DNA of 64,000 nucleotides from Streptomyces verrucosisporus (GTDB lineage: Bacteria; Actinomycetota; Actinomycetes; Streptomycetales; Streptomycetaceae), in NCBI RefSeq assembly GCF_017114865.1, contig NZ_JADEYH010000019.1, positions 56,505 to 120,504 on the forward strand, written 5' to 3'. The position numbers and the translations under genes are program-made. Shown here one piece after another: positions 42,671-51,516 of the stretch; within the stretch, counting starts at the first letter, position 1; each line of letters begins with the position of its first letter. Under the pieces are notes generated by a model that was given only the letters and a program-made list of their open reading frames with translations, did no database searches and was not told the origin of the DNA.

Positions 42671-43938
42671 GGTCCGTCCTTCACAGGTCCGTCCTTCACC
42701 GGATCCGCCGGCAGGATCGCGGTCACTTCCCAGCCGCCGTCCGGAGTAGGTCCGGCGGCCAGTTCGCCGCCCAGCATGGCGGCGCGCTCGCGCATGCCCG
42801 GCAGCCCGTGCCCCTCGCCCCGGCCGGACGGAGCGGGAGCAGGGGCCCAGGAAGAGCACCCCGGCCTGCAAGGCGAGCACGGCCGCCGTCCAGGGAAGCC
42901 GCTGCCCGGCGGCGGCAAAGGGGAGCCACGGCTCGGCGGCCATCCGGGCGCTCGCGTACCACGCGACCAGGACCAGGGCGGCCGTGGACGCCCACCAGGC
43001 GGGGATCGGGCGGAACATCGCGCCGACGAGCGCCGCCGACTGGACACCGGCGAGCAGCAGGCCGGCCGGGGCGGCCATCCGGTAGGTGTGGAGGTACTCG
43101 TTCGCGTTGACGACGAGCAGGGCCGTGCCGCACTGGGCCAGGCCGAAGCAGACGGCGGCCAGCGTGGGCGGCGCGAGGTTGGACACCCCGGCCCCGGGCA
43201 CCCCGACCATGGCCGCCGGGTAGCCCGCCCACAGCACGAGCCCGGCGGTCGCGGCGCCACCGCCCAGCAGCAGCCCCCAGCAGGCCCGGCGTCCCGGCCG
43301 GACACCGCGGGCCCAGGCCGCGCCCAGGCAGTACGGCACCAGCCAGCCGGCCGCGACGTTGACCGAGCCGAGCCAGGAGGGCCCGGCATCCAGCCCGAAC
43401 CGCGCCAGATCGACGCAGAGCACCACGGCCGGCGGCCACACCGGGCCCAGCCGGGCAACCAGTGGGGTCGCCGCCGTCAGCGCGGCGAAGACCAGCGGGA
43501 ACCACAGCGGCGACCACACCAGGGCGCACAGGGTGCGGACGGTCCCCGCGCCCGCCCCGGCCACGAGCATCCCCCCGCCGCCACGGCCCACAGCGCGAGC
43601 ATGGCGGCCACCGGCCCGAACAGCCGGGCCAGCCGGGCCCCCAGCCACCGCCCGTACGGGACCCCGCGGGCGCGGGCGGACGCGTGACTCCCGGCCGCCA
43701 CCATCCCGCCCACCAGGAAGAAGACCGCCAGCGTCTGGAACACCCAGGAGGACGGGGCGAGGTGGGGCATGTGCCGCAGCGGGCTGTCCCCGCGCAACCG
43801 ACCGCTGTCGGCGACCAGGGCGGTCACCAGCCAGTGGCCGAGCACCACCCCGAGGACGGCGGCGGCCCGCAGCGCGTCGACGGCGCGGTCGCGGCCGGGC
43901 GGGGTGGCCGCTTCGATCCTCCACACGAGGTCACGCAT
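42667..43938 (-). pseudogene. Acyltransferase-3 remnant fused to the 3' end of a sensor-kinase gene
   Basis: From 43938 leftward the frame encodes an acyltransferase-3 membrane protein (ALRAAAVLGVVLGHWLVTAL, VFFLVGGMVAAGSHAS). At a run of six C on the plus strand (43571-43576) the frame shifts; membrane segments then continue in another frame (LVWSPLWFPLVFAALTA onward). At about 42840 the sequence changes to a histidine-kinase C-terminus (GHGLPGMRERAAMLGGELA), which ends at 42667 beside the response regulator. Two lesions are visible: a one-base frameshift and a deletion joining two unrelated genes. The frameshift alone could be a sequencing error. Confidence 0.8.
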
Positions 43939-44366
43939 GGCCGGCCCCCTCGTCCGGGAGCCGCCCGGCCGCGATCCGGGCGATGTTCCCCAGCGCCCGC
44001 GAACCGGGCGCGAGGTAGTCGCTGTGGCCGCCGGCGCCCGCGTCGAAGACCCGGGCGCCGAACTCCGGCGAGACCGGATCGGCCCCCAGCCCGAGCGTCA
44101 CCCCGGGCAGCTCCAGCCGTACGTTCGGCACCCGGGCGATCCAGTCGCCGCCCGCCCGGCCTCCCGTATGCCCGCGCGGTTGGCGGCGTACCGCCCGGCC
44201 GGCGCGCCGGGGGACGCGGACAGCGGCCCGAGCTCCACCGGTACGGGCGCGGGCACCTGCGACGGCCGCGCCGCGCCCGCCACCGGGAAGGCCACCGAGG
44301 CGGCCACCAGCGCGCTGAGCAGGGCGCGGCGCAGACGTCCGCGTCTTCCGCGTGGACGGACCCCCA
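43931..44366 (-). pseudogene. DUF1023 alpha/beta hydrolase with large internal deletion
   Basis: The ATG at 44366 opens a signal-peptide-bearing N-terminus (RRALLSALVAASVAFPVAGA) that ends in YAANRAGIREAGR, typical of actinobacterial DUF1023 hydrolases. At about 44160 the frame changes and the sequence resumes with the family's C-terminus (GDWIARVPNVRLELPGVT, GGHSDYLAPGSRALGNIARI), ending at 43931. The middle, including the Ser nucleophile, is missing. Its stop overlaps the start of the acyltransferase remnant. Confidence 0.75.
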
Positions 44367-44558
44367 TGGTGAGCGCTCCCCTCGGCATCGGACACCTGTC
44401 GTGCCCCCGGTCCGAAAGCTACGGAGCGCACCCCTCACCCGGCGTCCCCCCTCAGAGCCCACCTCCCGCGTAGCTCCCGGGTACTACGGGTACGGCCCGG
44501 ACACCACCCGGGCCCGCGCAACCGCTGTGCAGGCCGCGGCCACGAGGTGTCGGCGCGA

Positions 44559-45521
44559 TCAGGTGTCGAGGTGGTCGGTGAAGATCCCGACGAGGATCCG
44601 GCCGCCCAGCCGCTGCTCGGGCAGGGTGAAGTGCACGCGGTTCCGGTGCCGTTCCTTCTTCGCGTGCCACTCGCAGTCGTAGGTCTCTCCTTCGTGCTCG
44701 ACCTTCCGCTGCCGCATGATCCTCGGTTTCCCGCGCGTGTTGGGGCTCTCCGGGGAGAGGTCCAGGCCGAACCGTCCGAGTTCTGCCTGCACGGCCTGCG
44801 GTTGTCCCGAATGCGCTGCCAGCGCTCCGGCGAAGTGGTCGTTGAGCACCCCGAGGACGTCCACCACCCACTCCCGCATCTCGCGGTATGTCCCGTCGAA
44901 CTTACGGAAGGTCAGCCCCGGGGCGAACTCCAACTCCGGGAAGGCCTCGCGCGCTCGGTCGAAGAAACCGCTCTCGGGCACGTCCTCCCGGCGGAACGTC
45001 CCACGCCAGAAGTGCGTGATGTCCGGCGCGCCGGACAGGAAGAAGACCTCGGCACCGCCTTCTTCGCAGGTGACCGCCAGCCAGCCGCTGCGGTCCGCCG
45101 CGGGTAACACCAGACAGGCGGTCGCATGTCCGGCCCTCGCCCGGTGCATCGCGTAGCCGACACTCCAGGCCGCTTCCAGCTCCGAGCCGGCCACCTCCAC
45201 CCGGTCCGGCAGCCGTGCCGCACCGGAGTCCCAGGTAGAGCAGCGGTCCATGAGCAGCGCCAGCCTCCGCCGGACATCGGGGGAGACCGTGTACGGCCCC
45301 TCGCGCTCGTAGAGGAACCGCCACATCTCGTGGCCGTCGGCACACTCGGTCTCGCCCCACCAGGGCGAGGCTCCCACCGGGCACCGCCTCAGCACCTCGT
45401 CGAGCATGTCGTTGAAGGCGTCCAGGTGGCCGGTCAGCTCGTCGTCCGCGAGCCCCCGGAAGTCGAAGCCCGCCTCGTCCACCACGAACCGGTACCGCTC
45501 ACCGTCCGCTGCGCCGGGCAC
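44559..45521 (-). CDS. 320-aa protein of unknown function, third gene of a DUF262-ATPase operon
   Basis: 320 residues, soluble and acidic, no signal peptide. A central region (LVLPAADRSGWLAVTCEEGGAEVFF) and C-terminal His/Arg-rich strands (YDCEWHAKKERHRNRVHF, then LVGIFTDHLDT) are noticeable. The latter pattern of alternating strands loosely resembles RelE/HigB-type RNA-processing folds, but that is a weak visual impression. It overlaps the ATPase gene upstream by 23 bp, so translation is coupled. GC content and codon use are lower than in neighbours, hinting at horizontal acquisition. Possible effector of a defence module. Confidence 0.7.
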   Translation of the reverse strand: MPGAADGERYRFVVDEAGFDFRGLADDELTGHLDAFNDMLDEVLRRCPVGASPWWGETECADGHEMWRFLYEREGPYTVSPDVRRRLALLMDRCSTWDSGAARLPDRVEVAGSELEAAWSVGYAMHRARAGHATACLVLPAADRSGWLAVTCEEGGAEVFFLSGAPDITHFWRGTFRREDVPESGFFDRAREAFPELEFAPGLTFRKFDGTYREMREWVVDVLGVLNDHFAGALAAHSGQPQAVQAELGRFGLDLSPESPNTRGKPRIMRQRKVEHEGETYDCEWHAKKERHRNRVHFTLPEQRLGGRILVGIFTDHLDT

Positions 45522-46620
45522 GTGCCAGCCTCCCCAGGTCGTACTCGATCTGGTCGAAGAACCCCCTCGGCCATTCGGAGAGCTCGCCCCGCTCGTTCAG
45601 TCCGATGGGCATGGGTTCGGCTCCCTCGTCGCCGAAGTAGTGGATCACCGCGTCGTCCGCCGCCAGGACGCCTTCCTCGGCGACCGCCAGCCGCGCCCCG
45701 TTCAGCACGTGGTCGCTGTGCGTCTCGACCAGCACCTGGGCTCCACTGCCCGCCACCCGGGCCAGGAAGCGGCCCAGCTTCGACTGACCGCCGGGGTGCA
45801 GATGCGCTTCCGGGTTCTCCACGATCATCACGTCGCCCGGCCGCGTCAGCAGTCCCGCGACGATGACGGGGAGGGCGTAGGAGAAGCCGAAGCCCATGTT
45901 CGCCGGGCGGATCGGCTCGCTCAGGCCGTAGGCGCCGGTCTCGTGGAAGCGGATCGTGCTCGCGGTGATGCCCGCCGGCCACTGGGCGGTGATCCGGATG
46001 CTCCGGATGATCTCGGATGCCCAGCTCTCCACCTGGGTGCGCAGGGTCGTCACACCGTGCGTCCTCGGTGTGTCCGGATACAGGAGAGGCTCACGCACCT
46101 GCCTGCTCTCGTACAGGGCGAGCACCTGCGCGGTGTACTCCCCCCGCACTCCCACGCCGATGCGGTCCAGCCGTTCGGCCGACACGTCGAGCCGGTCGCG
46201 GGGCCCCAGCCTCTCGGCGTTCAGGTAGGTGAAGCCGCACCCCTGCCTCGTCAGCTCCGGTAACGGCTCGCCCGTGCTCCCCTCCCCCACCCGCAGGTGC
46301 AGTGCCCTGTCGTCGGGGACCTCCAGCCGGTAGGTCCTGGGCTCGGAGGCATGGCTGCCGGCCAGCTCGATCTCGATCTCGGAGCCGAAGGCGTCCCGGT
46401 GCCGGACCTCCTCCGCCTCCCCGAGCGCGAGCCCGTACGGCCCGTTGAGTTCGACCACCTCGCCCGCGCGCCTGTGCGCGCACTGGCGGGCCAGCAGCAG
46501 CGCCTGGACGGCCGTGCTCTTGCCCGTACCGTTCAGCCCGGTCAGGACGGTGAGCCGCCGCATGTCGAAGGAGGCGTCGAGGAAGCGCTTGAAGTTCCTC
46601 ACCCGCAGAGAGGTGATCAC
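45499..46620 (-). CDS. AAA/OLD-like ATPase (DUF3696 type)
   Basis: 373 residues. Walker A GLNGTGKST near the N-terminus (about 30-38), Walker B MIVENPEAHLHPGGQS, and the switch LVETHSDHVLNGARLA, the pattern of SMC-like AAA15/AAA21 ATPases with DUF3696. No Toprim or HNH domain follows. GTG start at 46620 overlaps the stop of the DUF262 gene (46617). Such ATPases commonly serve as sensors or motors in phage-defence operons; here it is sandwiched between a DUF262 protein and an unknown protein. Confidence 0.85.
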   Translation of the reverse strand: MITSLRVRNFKRFLDASFDMRRLTVLTGLNGTGKSTAVQALLLARQCAHRRAGEVVELNGPYGLALGEAEEVRHRDAFGSEIEIELAGSHASEPRTYRLEVPDDRALHLRVGEGSTGEPLPELTRQGCGFTYLNAERLGPRDRLDVSAERLDRIGVGVRGEYTAQVLALYESRQVREPLLYPDTPRTHGVTTLRTQVESWASEIIRSIRITAQWPAGITASTIRFHETGAYGLSEPIRPANMGFGFSYALPVIVAGLLTRPGDVMIVENPEAHLHPGGQSKLGRFLARVAGSGAQVLVETHSDHVLNGARLAVAEEGVLAADDAVIHYFGDEGAEPMPIGLNERGELSEWPRGFFDQIEYDLGRLARARRSGR

Positions 46621-47792
46621 CTTCCGGCCTCCGCGGCTTCCTCGGTAGCGGCGAACCTGTAGCGCACCCGTGCCGGGTCGCCCGTGGACGCCGTGATCGA
46701 CTCCAGGTAGCGGTAGTCGTCGGTCATCAGCTTGCGGGCCGCCTTGACGATGGCGGCCTTGCGGCGTTTCAGGTCCGCCGCTTCCCGACCGAGAAGGGCG
46801 ATCGACCAGGACTCGAACAGGGCCCGGTTGATCGGGTTGTGCCGATCGGACCCGTGCGGCCACTTGCGGAAGGAATGCTCGCCGAACACCAGATAGGCGT
46901 TGGACATGGCCTTGCGGAAGTCCTCCACCAGAGCCGCCGCCCTCTCGCCGGAGACCTCACCGGGATCGTCGAGCATCGCGGTGGTGCGCTGGAGAAAGGC
47001 TTCCATCGAAAGGTGACGGGAGTATCCCTCGACCCCCATCAGCCGGAAACCGGCGAATCGGAGCGCCATCTCCCGGTCGTTCATACGGACATGCCCGCTC
47101 ATCCTGGGAGCGGCCGCGTCGAACTCCGGAAGGAGTGTCATCTCCTTCAGGATGTTCCGGCTGCGGTCCTTGCTCATGCAGTGCCGGATTTCCTGGGCGT
47201 TGAGCGGGGTACCGCCGGTGTTGATGCGCTTGAAGATGTCGTACATCACGTCGGGCGGCGTGGTGGGGTCGATGACGTGCACCGTGATCTGGGCGTTGTT
47301 GATGCGCCGCCGCCACGGCGCGGGCAGATCCTCGAAACGCTTCCCTTCCAGACCCAGGTATTCCAGATCCTTCAGCGCGAAGCCCCGGTCCGTGCCGCCC
47401 CGGACGAAGTCGTTGATGGTGGAGAGCCGTTGCAGGCCGTCGACCACACGCATGTCGCCGTCGCTGTCCTCGGCGAAGTAGAAGGCCGGGAGCGGGATCT
47501 GAAGGAGGACCGACTCGATCAGCCGCGACTTCTGCCGGGGCTTCCACACCTTCCCGCGCTGGAAGTCGGGAGCGAGTTCCAGCGACCCCTCCTCGATCAT
47601 GTCGAGCACGTTCCGCAGGGAGAACTGCTTGGTGTTGACCCTGATCTGCTCCGGGTTCCACGGCTTGGCGATGTCGGCGGGGGTTTCCTCCGCGTCGGCG
47701 TCCGCCTCGGTCTCCACCTCGATTCCGGTTCCCTCGTCGAGGAAGAGGTCCTCCAGAATCCTTGGCGTCTCTCGGGTACCCGGCGTAGTCAT
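46617..47792 (-). CDS. DUF262-domain protein (ParB/Srx-like nuclease fold)
   Basis: 391 residues. After an acidic leader (about 1-45) the DUF262 domain shows FSLRNVLDMIEEGSLELAPDFQR, the catalytic-type DGLQRLSTINDF and FKRINTGGTPLNAQEIRHC, hallmarks of GmrSD/SspE/BrxU-type proteins. DUF262 uses a DGQQR-like motif for NTP hydrolysis; here it reads DGLQR. No DUF1524 nuclease domain is attached. ATG at 47792. First gene of a tightly overlapping three-gene operon; the combination with a DUF3696 ATPase suggests a defence or restriction-like system. Confidence 0.87.
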   Translation of the reverse strand: MTTPGTRETPRILEDLFLDEGTGIEVETEADADAEETPADIAKPWNPEQIRVNTKQFSLRNVLDMIEEGSLELAPDFQRGKVWKPRQKSRLIESVLLQIPLPAFYFAEDSDGDMRVVDGLQRLSTINDFVRGGTDRGFALKDLEYLGLEGKRFEDLPAPWRRRINNAQITVHVIDPTTPPDVMYDIFKRINTGGTPLNAQEIRHCMSKDRSRNILKEMTLLPEFDAAAPRMSGHVRMNDREMALRFAGFRLMGVEGYSRHLSMEAFLQRTTAMLDDPGEVSGERAAALVEDFRKAMSNAYLVFGEHSFRKWPHGSDRHNPINRALFESWSIALLGREAADLKRRKAAIVKAARKLMTDDYRYLESITASTGDPARVRYRFAATEEAAEAGR

Positions 47793-47824
47793 GTCTCGAT
47801 CGTAGCCACGATCGCCGGGTCGGC

Positions 47825-48286
47825 TCAGGGCCTTGGACAGCACAGCTCGAACCAGACGGTCTTGCCGATCCCGCAGGAGCGCGGGTACGCGCCCCAGGCG
47901 TCGGAGAGCGCCGCGACCAGGGCCAGGCCCCGGCCCGACTCGTCCTCCGGCGGCGTGCCGCGCGGACGCGGCACGCCGTCGCCCGCGTCGCAGACCTCCA
48001 CCCGCAGCCCCCGGTCGCCGAGCACGCAGCGCAGGGCGATCTCCCGGCCGGGCGGGGTGCGGGCGTGGCGGCAGGCGTTGGCCACCAGCTCGCTCAGCAG
48101 CAGTACGGCCGTCTCCGCCGTCGCGTCCGGCACCTTCCAGGCGCTCAGCCCGTCCCGCAGCAGGGCCCGCGCGCGTCCCGCGCTGCGCGGGTGGTTCGGC
48201 AGGCGCCATTCCGCCCGCTCCGGCAGGTGTCCGGCGGAGAGCGGAGTCTCGGGTGTTTCGGGTGCGTCGGATCGGTGTGCGGTCAT
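47825..48286 (-). CDS. RsbW-like ATP-binding regulatory protein (HATPase_c_2)
   Basis: 153 residues. GHKL-type ATPase: N-box ELVANACRHA, G1 box CDAGDGVP, G2 box GRGLALV. Small stand-alone members are anti-sigma-like kinases found with Scr1/XRE and DUF397 genes in Streptomyces. It is divergent from just such a pair here, though the XRE partner is truncated. It may bind a sigma factor or modulate development and secondary metabolism. Confidence 0.87.
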   Translation of the reverse strand: MTAHRSDAPETPETPLSAGHLPERAEWRLPNHPRSAGRARALLRDGLSAWKVPDATAETAVLLLSELVANACRHARTPPGREIALRCVLGDRGLRVEVCDAGDGVPRPRGTPPEDESGRGLALVAALSDAWGAYPRSCGIGKTVWFELCCPRP

Positions 48287-48302
48287 CGTGCCCCCGTACG
48301 GG

Positions 48303-48576
48303 TCACCTTCTGGAGATGGGCGAGTTGCGCAATGCCTCCGTCCAGGTGCTCCCCGTCGAGCGCGGGGTGTCCGGCGGACTCAGCGGGCCCATGGTGCTGC
48401 TGGAAACGGCCGAACACGAGTACTACGCCTATGCGGAGGGGCAGGAGACAGGTGCGCTCCACTCCGACCCGGAGAAGATCAGCGTGCTCACCCAGCGCCA
48501 TGGAATGATCCGCATGCAGGCTCTCAGTACCGAGGAATCGGCGCGCTTCATCAGGAAGGTGGCGGAGGAGCTATGA
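48303..48576 (+). pseudogene. C-terminal remnant of an XRE/Scr1 (DUF5753) regulator
   Basis: Codons from 48303 read GHLLEMGELRNASVQVLPVE, then GPMVLLETAEHEYYAYAEGQ and end at 48576. This matches the last 90 or so residues of DUF5753 regulators, which are normally about 280 residues with an N-terminal XRE HTH. The HTH part is absent because the RsbW-like gene begins only 16 bp away. The stop overlaps the DUF397 start as in intact loci. Confidence 0.75.
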
Positions 48577-48755
48577 GGGACGGCCTGGTCTGGTTCAAGT
48601 CCAGCCACAGCGACTCGGAAGGCGGCGAATGCGTCGAGGTGGCCGCGTGCGCCGACGCCGTGCACGTGCGCGACTCCAAAGCGGCGGACGGGCCGCAGCT
48701 CGTCCTCCCGCCCGCCGCCTGGGCCGACTTCGTCGCGTACACCGCCCGCGCGTGA
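48573..48755 (+). CDS. DUF397 protein
   Basis: 60 residues. WFKSSHSDSEGGECVEVA and VHVRDSKAADGPQLVLPPAAW are the classic DUF397 pattern. In Streptomyces such small proteins act with a co-encoded XRE regulator in developmental and antibiotic control and behave like toxin-antitoxin partners in some reports. The XRE partner here is truncated, so this copy may be orphaned. Confidence 0.9.
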   Translation: MRDGLVWFKSSHSDSEGGECVEVAACADAVHVRDSKAADGPQLVLPPAAWADFVAYTARA

Positions 48756-48761
48756 CACCGT

Positions 48762-48791
48762 CCCGGCCGCCGGATGAGCCCGGCGGCCGGG
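48762..48791. terminator. Hairpin between DUF397 and sigma-factor genes
   Basis: A perfect 12-bp inverted repeat (48762-48773 with 48780-48791), 6-nt loop, between convergent stops. Confidence 0.65.
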
Positions 48792-48794
48792 CGA

Positions 48795-50087
48795 TCAGCC
48801 GAGGTCGGCGAGCTTGCGTCGCAGCACCGTCCGTTCGCGTTCGTTGCCGCACAGCCTCACCGCGCGCTCCAGTTCGGTGCGCGCCTCGTCGGTGCGGCCC
48901 AGGCGGGCGAGGAATTCCCCGCGGACGTTCGGCAGCAGATGGGAGCCGGACAGCGCCTTGGCGCCGGCCAGTCCGTCCACGATGGCCAGGGCCGCCGCCG
49001 GTCCCCGCGCCATGCAGACCGCCACCGCCCGGTTGAGGTCGACCACCGGTGAGGGCGCGAGCCGGCCGAGCGCCTCGTAGAGGAGCACGATCCTCTCCCA
49101 GTCCGTCGCCTCGACCGAGGGGGCGGCGGCGTGGCACTCGGCGATCGCCGCCTGCAGGCCGTAGGCGCCCAGGCCCCGGCCGGTCCACTCCGCGCGGGCC
49201 AGGGCGGCCCGTCCCCGGCGGATCGCGGCCCGGTCCCAGCGGCGGCGGTCCTGGTGCTCCAGCAGCACCGGTTCGCCGTCCGGCCCGGTACGGGCGGGGA
49301 AGCGCGCCGCGGTCAGCTCCAGCAGCGCCAGCAGGCCGTGGACCTCGCCCTCGTCCGGCATCAGCCGGCTCAGCACCCGCGCCAGGCGTTGTGCCTCGCT
49401 CGCGAGGTCGAGCCGGATCAGGTCCCTGCCCGAGCCGGCCGAGGACCCCTCGGTGAAGACCAGGTAGACGACGCTGAGCACCGAGCCGAGCCGTTCGGCC
49501 CGCTCGGCGGCCGTCGGCGTCCCGAACGGCACCCGGGCCGCCTTCAGGGTCTTCTTCGCCCGGGTGATCCTGGCCTGCACGGTGGCGGTCGGCACCAGGA
49601 AGGCCCTGGCGATCTCGTCGCTCGTCAGGCCGCCGACCACCCGCAGGGTGAGCGCCACCCGCCCCTCGCGCGGCAGCACGGGATGGCAGGCGAGGAACAT
49701 CAGCGCGAGGGTGTCGTCGTCGATGCGGTCCGGGTCCCACAGCACGTCACCGTCCTCCCGGGCCGGGTCGGGGGGCGCACCCACCGGGGCGCCCCCTGCG
49801 ACGATGCCGCCCTCGCCCAGGCCGTGGGCGGCGTACCGCTCGTCGAGGGCGGAGCGCCGGCGGAACGCGTCGATCACGCGGCGCCTTCCGGCGGTGAGCA
49901 GCCACCCCGCCGGGTCGCGGGGCGCGCCCTCGCGCGGCCAGTTCACCAGCGCCTCGGCCAGTGCCTCCTGGGCGCAGTCCTCGGCCAGCGCGAAGTCGCC
50001 GGTGTACCGCGCGAGCGCGCCGGTGATCCGCGCGGACTCGATCCGCCAGACGGCGGCGACGGCCTCACGGCCGGTGGGGTCGGCCAT
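48795..50087 (-). CDS. ECF42-type RNA polymerase sigma factor with C-terminal TPR-like domain
   Basis: 430 residues, much longer than standard ECF sigmas. Region 2 (ALARYTGDFALAEDCAQEALAEA), region 4 (GGLTSDEIARAFLVPTATVQARITRAKK), then a 200-residue helical extension (DUF6596/TPR-like), typical of ECF42. This group is known for its YCII/DGPF neighbour, which is present here (50103-50522). No anti-sigma factor is adjacent; control is thought to involve the C-terminal extension. Confidence 0.92.
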   Translation of the reverse strand: MADPTGREAVAAVWRIESARITGALARYTGDFALAEDCAQEALAEALVNWPREGAPRDPAGWLLTAGRRRVIDAFRRRSALDERYAAHGLGEGGIVAGGAPVGAPPDPAREDGDVLWDPDRIDDDTLALMFLACHPVLPREGRVALTLRVVGGLTSDEIARAFLVPTATVQARITRAKKTLKAARVPFGTPTAAERAERLGSVLSVVYLVFTEGSSAGSGRDLIRLDLASEAQRLARVLSRLMPDEGEVHGLLALLELTAARFPARTGPDGEPVLLEHQDRRRWDRAAIRRGRAALARAEWTGRGLGAYGLQAAIAECHAAAPSVEATDWERIVLLYEALGRLAPSPVVDLNRAVAVCMARGPAAALAIVDGLAGAKALSGSHLLPNVRGEFLARLGRTDEARTELERAVRLCGNERERTVLRRKLADLG

Positions 50088-50102
50088 CTTCCGCAGCCCC
50101 CC

Positions 50103-50522
50103 TCAGAGCTGGCCGGTGGCCTCGCGCCACGCCCGCTCCTTCTGGATCCACTCGTTGTCCTGGGGGAACTCGTCGATCGTGGTGACCCGGCGGATCTCGG
50201 TCTTCAGACCCGGGCCGCTGAACGGCGCCCGCCTGGCCCACTCGACGGCCTCCTCCTTGGAGGACACGTTGAGGATGTAGAAGCCCCCGAACAGCTCCTT
50301 GGTCTCACCGTAGGGGCCGTCGGTGACCACGGGCGGCTCCGAGGAGTGGTCGACGACCACGCCCTCGGCGGCGTCGTCGAGCCCTTCCGCGGCGACCAGC
50401 ACACCGGCCCGGATCAGCTCGTCGTTGTACCTGCCGATGGTCTCGAGCATCTCGCCGAAGTCGACGTCCGCCATCCCCGCGAGAGCCTCGTCGGTGGCGC
50501 GCATGATCAGCATGTACTTCAT
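50103..50522 (-). CDS. YCII/DGPF-domain protein
   Basis: 139 residues: MKYMLIMRATDEALAG, VVTDGPYGETKELFGGFYIL (the DGPF-type core), and EEAVEWARRAPF. This is the usual genomic partner of ECF42 sigma factors and is often their target. It is first in the operon, 15 bp upstream of the sigma gene. Function of the family is unknown. Confidence 0.92.
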   Translation of the reverse strand: MKYMLIMRATDEALAGMADVDFGEMLETIGRYNDELIRAGVLVAAEGLDDAAEGVVVDHSSEPPVVTDGPYGETKELFGGFYILNVSSKEEAVEWARRAPFSGPGLKTEIRRVTTIDEFPQDNEWIQKERAWREATGQL

Positions 50523-50564
50523 GGTTCTGTCTCCCTGGCGGTTCCGGGCCTCTCTGGGACCCTC

Positions 50565-50897
50565 TCACCCATAGGTCGAACGGGAACGGCGCGGATCAAC
50601 ACGGCCGCCGAATTTTTTCCGGAAGGAGGCTCCGGCGGCGTACGACACGTCCCGCGCACCGCTCCCCAGCGCAGCCCGCAGGCGGGACCGCACCCGCTCG
50701 TCGGGCAGCGCCCGGCCGTACAGCTCCAGCGAGGCCGAACGCAGCCGCGCCAGATGCGGGTCGAGCCCCCGGACCCGGCCGTCGCGCACCTGCACGGCGG
50801 TGAAGTGGGCGTGGCCCGCGAAGGCGAGCGGCGCCGGCTCTCCGGCGGTGGCCGTACGGCCGTCGCGGTGGACGACGCAAGGGGTCGATGAGGTCAT
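50565..50897 (-). pseudogene. N-terminal remnant of a class IV aminotransferase
   Basis: The frame begins with a typical class IV aminotransferase N-terminus (FTAVQVRDGRVRGLDPHLARL, then ASLELYGRALPDERVRSRLR), but the lysine-containing PLP domain is missing and the frame ends after about 85 family-like residues. The tail is not family-like. Probably a 3'-deleted gene. Confidence 0.65.
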
Positions 50898-51010
50898 GTC
50901 CGTCGCTCCGAAGCTCGGATCCCGGGAGTTCGGGATTTCAGGGGTTTCAGGGGTTTCAGGAAGAGGGGCGGCGGGCGCGGAATGCCCGCTCGCGGGGCGA
51001 CGTCAGGGCC

Positions 51011-51024
51011 TCACACCGGTGTGA
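51011..51024. promoter_or_regulatory. Palindrome upstream of merR gene
   Basis: TCACACCGGTGTGA is a perfect 14-bp palindrome 29 bp before the MerR start codon, consistent with an autoregulatory MerR operator. Confidence 0.5.
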
Positions 51025-51052
51025 AGGTCAGCTTCCGGGAGGGATACGGCAC

Positions 51053-51397
51053 ATGCTGATCGGGGAGCTGTCCCGGCGCACGGGGGTCAGCACGCGGCTG
51101 CTGCGGTACTACGGGGAGCAGGGGCCGCTCACCTCCGAGCGCGGCCCGAACGGCTACCGCACCTACGGCGAGGACGCGGCGCTCACCGTGCGGCGGATCC
51201 GCGCCCTGCCGGCCCCGGGCCTGATCACCGAGGTGATCCGCTCGGTGCTGCCGTGCGCCCGGGGATCGGAGCCGGGCTTCGGCTGGTGCGCGGATCTGTG
51301 GGGCGCGCTGGAGCGGGAGTCGGCGGCGTCGGACGAGCGCATCGGCGAACTGACGTGCGGCCGCGACACACTCGCCGCCCACCTCGCGCGCCCCTGA
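51053..51397 (+). CDS. MerR-family transcriptional regulator (small)
   Basis: 114 residues. The N-terminal winged helix is canonical (MLIGELSRRTGVSTRLLRYYGEQG, then YRTYGEDAALTVRRIRAL). The C-terminal effector part is short, with two Cys around CARGSEPGFGWCADLW. It probably controls itself or a neighbour through the palindrome in its leader. Effector unknown. Confidence 0.88.
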   Translation: MLIGELSRRTGVSTRLLRYYGEQGPLTSERGPNGYRTYGEDAALTVRRIRALPAPGLITEVIRSVLPCARGSEPGFGWCADLWGALERESAASDERIGELTCGRDTLAAHLARP

Positions 51398-51516
51398 AGC
51401 CCCGGGGCGCCGCCCTGGCACGGGTCACCGCCTGTACCGGACGCGGAAAAGTCCACGGACTCATGGCCGTGGCCCCGGGTATGCTGCCTCGTCCTACGGA
51501 GCCAGGGGGGATCACC

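Noticed and set aside
41999..43924. An apparent 641-aa membrane protein-response regulator fusion
   Set aside because: The regulator has its own GTG start and full domain structure; the upstream part is the acyltransferase/kinase pseudogene read in frame by chance.
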